Below are positions 8,093 to 15,899 of a stretch of DNA of 18,627 nt, piece after piece (position 1 is the stretch's first letter; each line of letters opens with the position of its first letter). The DNA is from Flavisolibacter sp. (lineage in GTDB: Bacteria; Bacteroidota; Bacteroidia; Chitinophagales; Chitinophagaceae), in the NCBI GenBank assembly GCA_013695175.1, contig JACDAZ010000027.1, forward strand, positions 1 through 18,627, given 5' to 3'. Made by a program: the position numbers and the translations under genes. Under the pieces are notes generated by a model. It saw only the letters and a program-made list of their open reading frames with translations. It had not been told where the DNA came from and did not search any database.

Positions 8093-8109
8093 TCGTAATT
8101 CTGTACCAA
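8093..8109 (-). promoter_or_regulatory. Imperfect sigma-54-like -24/-12 element before the ATPase gene
   Basis: On the minus strand TTGGTACAGAATTACGA resembles the -24/-12 consensus (TTGGCAC, then TTGCA). GG and the next conserved dinucleotide are exactly 10 nt apart, but that dinucleotide is CG rather than GC. A start site would fall near 8082, about 45 nt before the ATPase ATG. Two direct repeats lie 52-84 bp further upstream, where activator sites of such promoters usually sit. The -12 mismatch keeps confidence low. Confidence 0.25.
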
Positions 8110-8160
8110 TTTTTTTAATTATTGAAAATGAACTAATTGTGCATAATAGCTATTAGCAGG

Positions 8161-8193
8161 TGTTCGTTTTTGATACAGGTTCTGTTCGTTTTT
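8161..8193 (-). promoter_or_regulatory. Pair of 11-bp direct repeats, candidate activator sites
   Basis: TGTTCGTTTTT occurs at 8161-8171 and again at 8183-8193, starting exactly 22 bp apart, about two turns of B-DNA. The first copy is followed by GATACA, giving an imperfect TGTTC/GATACA dyad. They lie in the 175-nt stretch between the heptamer array and the ATPase gene, where a promoter for the ATPase-TolC pair is expected. Same-face tandem sites suggest two regulator dimers (inference). The rest of 8038-8212 shows no gene. Confidence 0.5.
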
Positions 8194-8212
8194 ATAGGCA
8201 GGTTAGTAATTG

Positions 8213-8338
8213 GGTATCGGGAATCAGGTTTCGGGTATCAGCCATTAGCAATCAGCAATCAACTTTTTTATTTTACATTTTACATTAAATCCTAAATTTT
8301 TTTCACTATTGACCATTCACCATTCACTATTCTCATCT
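8213..8338. repeat. Heptamer tandem array A (18 units)
   Basis: Eighteen consecutive 7-bp units in unbroken register. On the plus strand they begin with GGTATCG, GGAATCA, GGTTTCG and GGTATCA and pass through two GCAATCA units. An AT-rich middle follows (TATTTTA, CATTTTA). The array ends with GACCATT, CACCATT and CACTATT, and the last unit runs into the stop codon of the 820-aa permease. The mRNA strand is the minus strand. Other arrays of the same type lie at 10822-10933 and 13344-13490. They are short degenerate units without spacers, so this is not a CRISPR. Confidence 0.85.
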
Positions 8339-10800
8339 CATTCACTTCGTAAATTCCTTACCGGGTTTGAAAGTGCTGCTTTAATAGCCTGTATACTTAT
8401 GGTAAAGAGCGCAACTGCCAGTGCCCCCAAAGCAGATAATATAAGAACCCACCATTGCACGTTAATCCGGTAGGCAAAATCCTCAAGCCATTTATTCATA
8501 CCTAACCATGCAACAGGAAAAGCTATAAGAGAAGCTATAAGTACAAGTTTCATAAAATCTACTGAAAGCATTTTGATGACATTGGAAACGGATGCACCCA
8601 ATACTTTCCTGATACTTATTTCCCTGCTTCTTAATTGTGTTGCATAGGCTACCAAACCCAATAAACCGATACAGGCAATAAAAATAGCTAACACTGAAAA
8701 AGCTGAAAAAACTCTTTTAGTAGTTTGTTCAGCTACATATTGATTCTCTAACGTCTGATCCAGGAAAGTAAACTTAAATGGCTCATCCTTTACAAATTTT
8801 TTCCAGGTTTGTTCTACATCATTTATAGTTTTTTGCAAATTATTTCCTTTAGTACGAATGGCTGTCAGCGGAAGGAAATTTTGAAACTGGGCTGCATTCA
8901 TAATAACAAGTGGTGAGATGGCTTGATGCATAGACTGAAAATGAAAATCTTTTACCACGCCGACTACCGTAAATTCATGTGGTGGTCCACCGGGTGGATT
9001 AAAATTGTCATCGAGATTATTAAGTTTAGCACCGACAGGATTGGTTAAACCCAATTCACTTACTGCCTTTTCATTAAGAACCACCGCAAGTGAATCTGTA
9101 AGGAACTGCGGGGAAAAAAACCGCCCTTCCTTCATCTCCAGTTGAAGTACCTGTGCAAACTGATTATCTGCAACAACTCCCCTGCCTGTCATTTGTTCAT
9201 TTGCACCTTTTTGCTGAAAAGTGGTTCCAAAATAATTTGCATTACCGGGTATAGTAGATGCATTGCTTATTGCTTCTACTGATACCAGCTTTTTTAATTC
9301 AGTATTGAAAGCTTCCCTTTGCTGGGCCAATACGTTAGCTCCCTTTACAACCAGTACCTGTTCTTTGTTAAATCCCAGTTCTCCTTCTGTCATAAATTTC
9401 ATTTGCTGGTTTACCACAATTGTACAAATAATAAGAACCACTGAGATAGCAAATTGAAAAACTACCAAACCATTTCGTAAAGCCAAACCCATAGTACTGG
9501 ATTTAAACCTGCCCTTTAAAACATATATGGGATTAAATGAAGAAAGTACAAAAGCAGGATATAAACCTGCCACAAAACCAACCATTAACACCAGAGATAG
9601 AATTACTATAAGCGTTTTAGGAGTGAACAAGGTTAATAAGCTAAGTTCTTTATTGGTAAGCTGATTAAACATAGGTAATAAAACAATTACAACAACAAAA
9701 GCTGCTATTACTGCCAATACACTAATGATCATAGATTCGATAAGAAACTGCTTTACCAGCATAGTTTTATCAGAACCAAAGGTTTTTCTGATACCTACTT
9801 CTTTTGCTCTTTCCATAGAACGGGCAGTAGAAAGATTAATAAAATTGATACAGGCCAGCAACAAGATAAAAACAGCAATAGCACTGAAAATATATACTGA
9901 GGTGATGCTTCCGTTGGTTCTTAACTCAGATTCCAGATGTGAAGTAAGATGAATTTTTTTTAAAGGTTGCAGGTAATAATTATAACCATTGCCTTGTGCC
10001 TGGAATTCTGCAAATGTTTGCCCGAATCTTCTTCCTACTTCACCTGCAACGTATTTTTCTAACAGCTGCGGAACTTTTGCTTCTATAGCTTTTGGTGAGG
10101 CATTAGGATGAAGTAATAGATAGGTATGAGCAGAAAAACCTATATAATTTGGCTGCTGCAAAAAAGGTGCTGCCACGGTGCTTACAAGTATATCAAAAAG
10201 GAAATGCGAATTCTCCGGCCAATCCTTTATAACACCATTAATGGAGAAAACATTGTTATTGTTATTATCTACTCCATCTATAGTAAATGTATTGCCCATT
10301 GCTTTTTCTACAGAACCATATAATTTTTTTGCTGCCGACTCTGTAAGTACTACAGCATTAGGTTTAGATAAAGCTGTTGCAGGATCACCATTTATAAAAT
10401 TGCTTGTAAATACATTGAAAAAATTGGAGTCTGCACCCAATACTCTTTTTTCCTCATGCAGCTGATCGTTTATCCGGAGGAAAAAACTACCGGCATTATT
10501 AAAATTAAAAACCCTTGTTGATTGGTTTACTTCAGGAAATTCTTTTTGAAAGGCTTCACCAATGGAATGCGGTATATTGGAATACGAAGTTGATCTTCCG
10601 GGATAACGCCTTTCTAATGCTATTCTGTAAATATCATCCGCATTTTCGTGGTGCCGGTCATAGCCAAGTTCTGAATCAATAAAAAGAACTATCAGAATAA
10701 CTACTGCCATACCGGTAGCAAGACCCAGAATATTAATGGCACTAAATCCTTTTCGTTTTAATAAACTCCTTATGGCTACTTTAAAATAATTTTTGAACAT
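8338..10800 (-). CDS. FtsX/MacB-type ABC permease 1 (820 aa)
   Basis: A full-length double permease: two MacB periplasmic domains and two FtsX membrane units in one chain. Membrane helices are near residues 21-41, 300-322, 350-375, 395-420, 440-462, 697-718, 745-767 and 780-802. The coupling-helix motifs that touch the ATPase are EVGIRKTFGSD (about 333-343) and EISIRKVLGAS (about 727-737); the first departs from the RKVLGA form of its paralogues. The periplasmic motif VVGVVKDFHF lies near 611-620. The C-terminus NPVRNLRSE is shared, with small changes, by all four permeases. It probably moves a substrate out of the inner membrane or drives periplasmic export with the shared ATPase. An Asn run (about 178-182) comes from an alternating AAT/AAC tract. 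It is the permease nearest the ATPase gene, separated by 300 nt. Confidence 0.9.
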   Translation of the reverse strand: MFKNYFKVAIRSLLKRKGFSAINILGLATGMAVVILIVLFIDSELGYDRHHENADDIYRIALERRYPGRSTSYSNIPHSIGEAFQKEFPEVNQSTRVFNFNNAGSFFLRINDQLHEEKRVLGADSNFFNVFTSNFINGDPATALSKPNAVVLTESAAKKLYGSVEKAMGNTFTIDGVDNNNNNVFSINGVIKDWPENSHFLFDILVSTVAAPFLQQPNYIGFSAHTYLLLHPNASPKAIEAKVPQLLEKYVAGEVGRRFGQTFAEFQAQGNGYNYYLQPLKKIHLTSHLESELRTNGSITSVYIFSAIAVFILLLACINFINLSTARSMERAKEVGIRKTFGSDKTMLVKQFLIESMIISVLAVIAAFVVVIVLLPMFNQLTNKELSLLTLFTPKTLIVILSLVLMVGFVAGLYPAFVLSSFNPIYVLKGRFKSSTMGLALRNGLVVFQFAISVVLIICTIVVNQQMKFMTEGELGFNKEQVLVVKGANVLAQQREAFNTELKKLVSVEAISNASTIPGNANYFGTTFQQKGANEQMTGRGVVADNQFAQVLQLEMKEGRFFSPQFLTDSLAVVLNEKAVSELGLTNPVGAKLNNLDDNFNPPGGPPHEFTVVGVVKDFHFQSMHQAISPLVIMNAAQFQNFLPLTAIRTKGNNLQKTINDVEQTWKKFVKDEPFKFTFLDQTLENQYVAEQTTKRVFSAFSVLAIFIACIGLLGLVAYATQLRSREISIRKVLGASVSNVIKMLSVDFMKLVLIASLIAFPVAWLGMNKWLEDFAYRINVQWWVLILSALGALAVALFTISIQAIKAALSNPVRNLRSE

Positions 10801-10821
10801 ATTGTTAGTTTTATATTATCG

Positions 10822-10933
10822 GCAATCAGCTATCAGCTATCAGGTGTCAGGTATCAGGTATAAGCAATCAGCAATTAACATTCACCATTCATCATACCAC
10901 ATTCATAACTCATAATTCATAATTCATAATTTA
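10822..10933. repeat. Heptamer tandem array B (16 units)
   Basis: Sixteen 7-bp units in unbroken register fill the spacer between permeases 2 and 1. On the plus strand they run from GCAATCA and two GCTATCA units through GGTGTCA and GGTATCA, GCAATTA, ACATTCA, CCATTCA and TCATACC to TAACTCA, TAATTCA (twice) and TAATTTA. Seven nt separate the array from the stop of permease 2 and 21 nt from the start of permease 1. Because the mRNA reads TGA in nearly every unit and the period is 7, stops occur in all three frames. Confidence 0.9.
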
Positions 10934-10940
10934 AAAATTT

Positions 10941-13325
10941 TCACTCAGTTCGTAAGTTCTTAACAGGGTTTGCCATAGATGTTTTTATGGCCTGTAAGCT
11001 TATGGCAATTAAGGAAACAACTAATGTTCCTAAACCCGCAACAACAAAAACCCACCATTCCATTTTTGTTTTATAAACAAAGCTATCCAGCCACTTGCTG
11101 GTTGCAAAAATTGCAATAGGTATGGCAAGTACCATAGCAATAACTATTAACCGAATAAAATCTTTTGAAACCAATGATAAAATATCTACCACAGACGCAC
11201 CCAAAATTTTCCTTATTCCTATTTCCTTAGTGCGTTGCACCATAGAATATGCAGTTAATGCAAATAATCCTAAACAAGCCAATAAAATAGCAATGAATGC
11301 AAAAGAAGTAAATACACCTGCAGTACGTTGCTCTGTTTTATAAAGATCATTGAATTCATCATCCAGGAATTTGTATTCAAACGGACGGTGTGGAACTCTT
11401 GACTTCCAGATCTTCTCCAAACCGGCTATTGTATTTTGTGTATTGTTACCGGATATTTTAATAAAAATAGATCCTAACATCCTTTTATCCAGGAACAATA
11501 CCATTGGATTGATTGCTTCATGAAACGAACGGAAATGAAAATCCTGAACAACAGCTTTTATTGTTCCTTCTCTTCCTTTTGATACGGTTTTACCTATTGC
11601 TTCTTCAGGAGACCAACCTAATGCTTTTACCGCAGCTTCATTTAGCATGAAAGTATAGCGTATATTATTACCCTGGTTGGTTGTATCAAAGGCCTGCACA
11701 TCACCCCAGGTGTAATCTGAACCGGCAATAATTTTTAATCCAACTGTCTTTACAAAATCTTCATCAACAGGTAAAGCATTTATACTGATTTGCTTGCCAT
11801 CAGTTGGCCTGTTTAAACCATCACTCCAGCCAATATGTGTTGGGGATTCATATGCACCACCAATGGAAATTACATTAGAGGTTGTAGCCAATGCCTTCTT
11901 TAGATCGTCATATTGTTCAGATATTTTTGAATCAACCGGTAATATAATGACCTGCTCTTTATCATAACCAAGATCTTTATTTTGAATAAAGGCTAGTTGC
12001 TGAAGTATAACAATAGTAGCAATAATTAAAAAAACAGAAATTACAAATTGAAAAACAATAAGTGATTTACGTAAAGTACCTGAGCCGGTAAAATGGAACC
12101 CTGATTTTAAAATATGAATCACTTTACCTGCAGACAATATAATTGCAGGATAAGCACCAGCTGTAAAAGAAACAACTGATGCTAAAATTAGTAATGATAG
12201 TAAAGTAAATGGCTTAAAGAAAATTTCAGCATTGAATTCTTTACCTGACAAATTATTGAAATAAGGAACTAAAACAGTGCAAATTACAAGTGCAAAAACA
12301 ACAGCTAACAATGTTATTAAAAATGTTTCGCAAATAAACTGGTTAAATACCTGCAGCCTGTTTGCCCCCAAAACTTTGCGCATTCCAATTTCACTTGTTC
12401 TCCTTGCAGATTGTGCAGTACTTAAATTAGTATAATTGACACCTGCAATAAGTAAAATGAGTATAGCAACTGCACCCAGTATATATATGTAAACTATGTT
12501 GTTACTGGGTTCTAATCCATCAAGCTTTGAATGTAATCGCACTTGTGTTAACGGTTCGAGATGATATTTCATATACTCATCTCCGGTAGTATTCATTTCC
12601 TCCTTACTTACTTTATCTGCATAAGCATATATCTTATTCTGTAGCGGTGCAATTGCTTCTGAATTATTCAACAATAAATACGTAACATAATTTGCTTCTG
12701 TCCATTTTTCTTCTTTAGATGCATTGAGTGAAGTAAAAGAACCAATAAAATCAAATTGTATTTGTGAATTATCAGGAGCATCTGCCGCCACTCCTGTTAC
12801 CATAAAATCTTTAATACCCACCTTTATCATTTTTCCAACAGGATCCTCTGATCCAAAATATTTCTTAGACATTGATTCTGTTACAACCAATTTATCAGGG
12901 GCATCTAAAACTGTTGCAGCATTTCCTATCAACAGCGGAAAAGAAAACATTGAAAAAAAAGCAGAATCTGCATATAGAAATGTTTTCTCTTCAAATAATT
13001 TATCCTGGTAACCAATGACCCTGGGATATTTCATCAATCGTACATAACTCTCCACTTCAGGAAATGTTCTCTGAAATTGAGGTCCTACTTTGGTACCGGT
13101 TGTTGCTGTTTTATTTGTGGCATCTCCAAAATGATATTCCCATGTAACCCTTGCTATTCTATTTCCATTTTCATGAAACCGATCATAACTCAGTTCATGC
13201 CATATGTAAACTCCAATAAACAAACAGCTGGCTATACCAATAGCTAAACCAATAATATTTACAAACGCATATAGCTTGTTTTTTTGCAAATGTCGTAATG
13301 CGATTTTAAAATAGTTGCGTATCAT
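10941..13325 (-). CDS. FtsX/MacB-type ABC permease 2 (794 aa)
   Basis: Second of four paralogous permeases. Helix 1 is at about 20-40 (FVNIIGLAIG). The first FtsX unit has helices near 277-298, 331-353 and 374-398, with coupling motif EIGMRKVLGAN (312-322). The second half starts with a helix near 421-441 and ends in helices near 672-694, 720-742 and 755-778, with coupling motif EIGIRKILGAS. The periplasmic motif KAVVQDFHFRSFHE matches the VVKDFHF motif of the others but has Gln for Lys. The C-terminus is NPVKNLRTE. Both halves appear intact. The role is as for its neighbours: an inner-membrane export or extrusion permease whose substrate cannot be read from sequence. Flanked on both sides by heptamer arrays. 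Confidence 0.9.
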   Translation of the reverse strand: MIRNYFKIALRHLQKNKLYAFVNIIGLAIGIASCLFIGVYIWHELSYDRFHENGNRIARVTWEYHFGDATNKTATTGTKVGPQFQRTFPEVESYVRLMKYPRVIGYQDKLFEEKTFLYADSAFFSMFSFPLLIGNAATVLDAPDKLVVTESMSKKYFGSEDPVGKMIKVGIKDFMVTGVAADAPDNSQIQFDFIGSFTSLNASKEEKWTEANYVTYLLLNNSEAIAPLQNKIYAYADKVSKEEMNTTGDEYMKYHLEPLTQVRLHSKLDGLEPSNNIVYIYILGAVAILILLIAGVNYTNLSTAQSARRTSEIGMRKVLGANRLQVFNQFICETFLITLLAVVFALVICTVLVPYFNNLSGKEFNAEIFFKPFTLLSLLILASVVSFTAGAYPAIILSAGKVIHILKSGFHFTGSGTLRKSLIVFQFVISVFLIIATIVILQQLAFIQNKDLGYDKEQVIILPVDSKISEQYDDLKKALATTSNVISIGGAYESPTHIGWSDGLNRPTDGKQISINALPVDEDFVKTVGLKIIAGSDYTWGDVQAFDTTNQGNNIRYTFMLNEAAVKALGWSPEEAIGKTVSKGREGTIKAVVQDFHFRSFHEAINPMVLFLDKRMLGSIFIKISGNNTQNTIAGLEKIWKSRVPHRPFEYKFLDDEFNDLYKTEQRTAGVFTSFAFIAILLACLGLFALTAYSMVQRTKEIGIRKILGASVVDILSLVSKDFIRLIVIAMVLAIPIAIFATSKWLDSFVYKTKMEWWVFVVAGLGTLVVSLIAISLQAIKTSMANPVKNLRTE

Positions 13326-13343
13326 ACAAGAAGTTTATTATTA

Positions 13344-13490
13344 GGTTTTGGGTATCGGGTTTCAGCACTCAGCTATCAGCAATTAGCTATCAGCCTTCAG
13401 CCTTCAGCATTCAGCTGTCAGCAATCAACTGTCAGTAAATAGCTTTCAGCAATCAACATTCATCATTAATAATTCATAATTCATAATTTC
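13344..13490. repeat. Heptamer tandem array C (21 units)
   Basis: The longest and most regular array: 21 units of 7 bp (147 bp) without a register break. On the plus strand it starts GGTTTTG, GGTATCG, GGTTTCA. A long run of GCnnTCA units follows (GCACTCA, GCTATCA, GCCTTCA twice, GCATTCA, GCTGTCA, GCAATCA). It ends ACATTCA, TCATTAA, TAATTCA, TAATTCA, TAATTTC. Exactly 18 nt separate it from the permease 3 stop and 18 nt from the permease 2 start. Confidence 0.93.
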
Positions 13491-13508
13491 TTTAATTCAT
13501 CATTCCAC

Positions 13509-15890
13509 CTACTCTGTCCTCAAGCTTTTTACAGGATTCATCAACGCAGCTTTTATTGCCTGAAAACTTATTGTTATTAAAGCCGTAAGCAAAGCCAATA
13601 GACCCGCAACAACAAATACCCACCATGCGATGTTTATTCTGTAGGCAAAATCCTGTAACCATTGATTCATAAAATACCAGGCAAGAGGTGCTGCTATAAA
13701 AAATGCAATCAATATCAGCAGCAAAAAATCTTTGGATAATAAACCTATAATATTATTGATACTGGCACCCATCACTTTTCTAATACCAATTTCCTTAGTT
13801 CGTTGAATGGTGCTGTATGAAGCAAGACCTAATAATCCTAAACAAGAAATTAAAATAGCCAGTATAGCAAAATTTAAAAACAGCTTTCCGAATCTTTCTT
13901 CGCTACGGTATTGCCTGTCAAAAAATTCATTTAAAAAATAATAACTGAAAGGCCGGTTCGAAATCAAAGTCTTCCATTTGCTTTCAATGGCTGCAATGGA
14001 TGCAGGCAAATTACCGGCAGCTACCTGCACAGATATTAAATAACTTCGGCTTGGTTCTATACGCATGGAAAGAGGTTCAATTTGTTCCTGTAAGGATTTA
14101 AAATGAAAATCTTTTACAACACCTATAATCTTCCCTTCCCTTCCCCATTGTTTAAATTTTTTTCCAATTGCTTTATGCGCTGAAGGATATCCAAAATATT
14201 TTACAGCCGCTTCATTTATTACCATTGCTTCTGTAGTGTCCATTCCAAACTCACGTGAAAAAGGACGGCCTGCTACCAGTTGAATCTGGTATTGAGGTAT
14301 GTAATCAAAATCAACAAAAAAAAGATCCAGGTTTGCCACCTGTAAATCACCATTGCTATTTTCAATTTCAGAATAAGCAGTTGAATGTGAGCCACCCGGA
14401 ACAGAAGAAGACAGAGTAGTACCTTTTATTCCCGGCAGCTTTGAAATTTCCTGTGTTAATGCATCCTTAGCTGCATCACCTTGCGTATCTAAAACTAGCA
14501 TTTGATCTTTTGCAAACCCAAGGTCATGGCTACGCATAAACGTCATTTGTTTATACACCACAATGGTTCCTATAATTAAAGCAATGGATATAGCAAACTG
14601 TGTGATCACCAGGCCTTTTCTTAACACAATTCCTTTACTGCTTGTTGCAAAACGACCTTTTAATACTGTTATGGGTTTAAATGATGAAAGCACCAGTGCT
14701 GGGTAAATACCTGCCATTAGACCTGCACCTATAGCCAGGGTAAAAAGAAGTAATAAATAATTATAGTTATCAAATATTCCGGTACTGATGGTTTTACCTG
14801 CTAATTGATTGAACAGAGGTAACAATAAGGCAGTTAAGATTAAAGCCAGTACAAATGCGAATAAGGAGAGCATTAACGACTCACCTATAAATTGTTTTAC
14901 TAATTGATTTTTTTCAGCACCAACTACTTTTCTTATACCTACTTCTTTAGCACGTTCTACTGAACGGGCTGTAGTTAGATTTATAAAATTAATATAGGCT
15001 ATCAACAAGATGAATGCAGCTATAACAGAGAAAATATAGACGTTGGTTATATTTCCTTTTTCTATGTTGCTTTCACGTTTTGAAAACAGGTAAACAAACT
15101 TTAAGGGTTCCAGGTATAAAGTGAAAAACATTTGGCTTTTTTCCATTTCTTTACCATTCCGTCTTTCAAGAAAAGCAGGAAATTTTCTTTCTAGTGCCCG
15201 GGGATCTACACCCGGTTTTAATTGTAAATAACTAACTGCATCAAAATTACTCCACTGTTCATCCAACCCAGGAATAATAGTTTGTGTAAGAGATGACATT
15301 GAAACAATTATATCCGCTTTAATTTGGGAATTTTCAGGTATATCCTCCATAACTCCTGTAATAGCTGCAGGGTAATAATCATAGAGAGAAATGGATTGCC
15401 CCATAGGATCTGCATCTCCGAAATATTTTTTGGCTGCTGTTTTAGATAATACTACAGTAAACAAATCCTTTAAAACCTTATCCGGATCACCTTTAATTAA
15501 TCTAAAATCAAACATTTTAAAAAAAGATGAATCTGCCCACAGCACCCGGTCTTCCTGAAATTTTTTGTCATCCTTTGTAATCAACATGCTTGTTTGTTGA
15601 ACACGTGTAAAAAATTCTACTTCGGGAAAATCATCTTTTATATTAGGTGCAAAAGGCCAGGCTGTAATGCCAGCATGAATGGTTTCACTGGGTGTTTTTA
15701 CATCTGTAACTAACCTGTAAATATGTGGAGCCTTTGTATGAAATGAATCATAACTTAATTCAAACTTTACATAAAGAAAAATAAGAAAACATGCTGCCAT
15801 ACCTACAGCAAGACCTATTATATTGATCAGAGAAAAAACTTTTTTCCTCAGTATGTTTCTAAAGGCAATTTTTATATAGTTTCTGATCAT
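13509..15890 (-). CDS. FtsX/MacB-type ABC permease 3 (793 aa)
   Basis: Third permease of the set. Helices are at about 21-42, 283-304, 336-360, 377-402, 425-446, 671-692, 720-742 and 754-776, giving four per half. Coupling motifs are EVGIRKVVGAE (316-326) and EIGIRKVMGAS (700-710). The periplasmic motif IIGVVKDFHF is at 588-597 and the C-terminus is NPVKSLRTE. The two MacB-like periplasmic domains lie at about 45-280 and 450-665. The start follows the stop of permease 4 by only 9 nt (TTATTTTTT), so these two are certainly one transcript. Full length, no frameshift seen. As a single chain with two membrane units it could work alone with an ATPase dimer, unlike the half-size MacB. Confidence 0.9.
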   Translation of the reverse strand: MIRNYIKIAFRNILRKKVFSLINIIGLAVGMAACFLIFLYVKFELSYDSFHTKAPHIYRLVTDVKTPSETIHAGITAWPFAPNIKDDFPEVEFFTRVQQTSMLITKDDKKFQEDRVLWADSSFFKMFDFRLIKGDPDKVLKDLFTVVLSKTAAKKYFGDADPMGQSISLYDYYPAAITGVMEDIPENSQIKADIIVSMSSLTQTIIPGLDEQWSNFDAVSYLQLKPGVDPRALERKFPAFLERRNGKEMEKSQMFFTLYLEPLKFVYLFSKRESNIEKGNITNVYIFSVIAAFILLIAYINFINLTTARSVERAKEVGIRKVVGAEKNQLVKQFIGESLMLSLFAFVLALILTALLLPLFNQLAGKTISTGIFDNYNYLLLLFTLAIGAGLMAGIYPALVLSSFKPITVLKGRFATSSKGIVLRKGLVITQFAISIALIIGTIVVYKQMTFMRSHDLGFAKDQMLVLDTQGDAAKDALTQEISKLPGIKGTTLSSSVPGGSHSTAYSEIENSNGDLQVANLDLFFVDFDYIPQYQIQLVAGRPFSREFGMDTTEAMVINEAAVKYFGYPSAHKAIGKKFKQWGREGKIIGVVKDFHFKSLQEQIEPLSMRIEPSRSYLISVQVAAGNLPASIAAIESKWKTLISNRPFSYYFLNEFFDRQYRSEERFGKLFLNFAILAILISCLGLLGLASYSTIQRTKEIGIRKVMGASINNIIGLLSKDFLLLILIAFFIAAPLAWYFMNQWLQDFAYRINIAWWVFVVAGLLALLTALITISFQAIKAALMNPVKSLRTE

Positions 15891-15899
15891 AAAAAATAA

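Noticed and set aside
13344..13490. Repeat array considered as a CRISPR array
   Set aside because: Units are 7 bp, degenerate and directly adjacent, with no spacers and no cas genes nearby.
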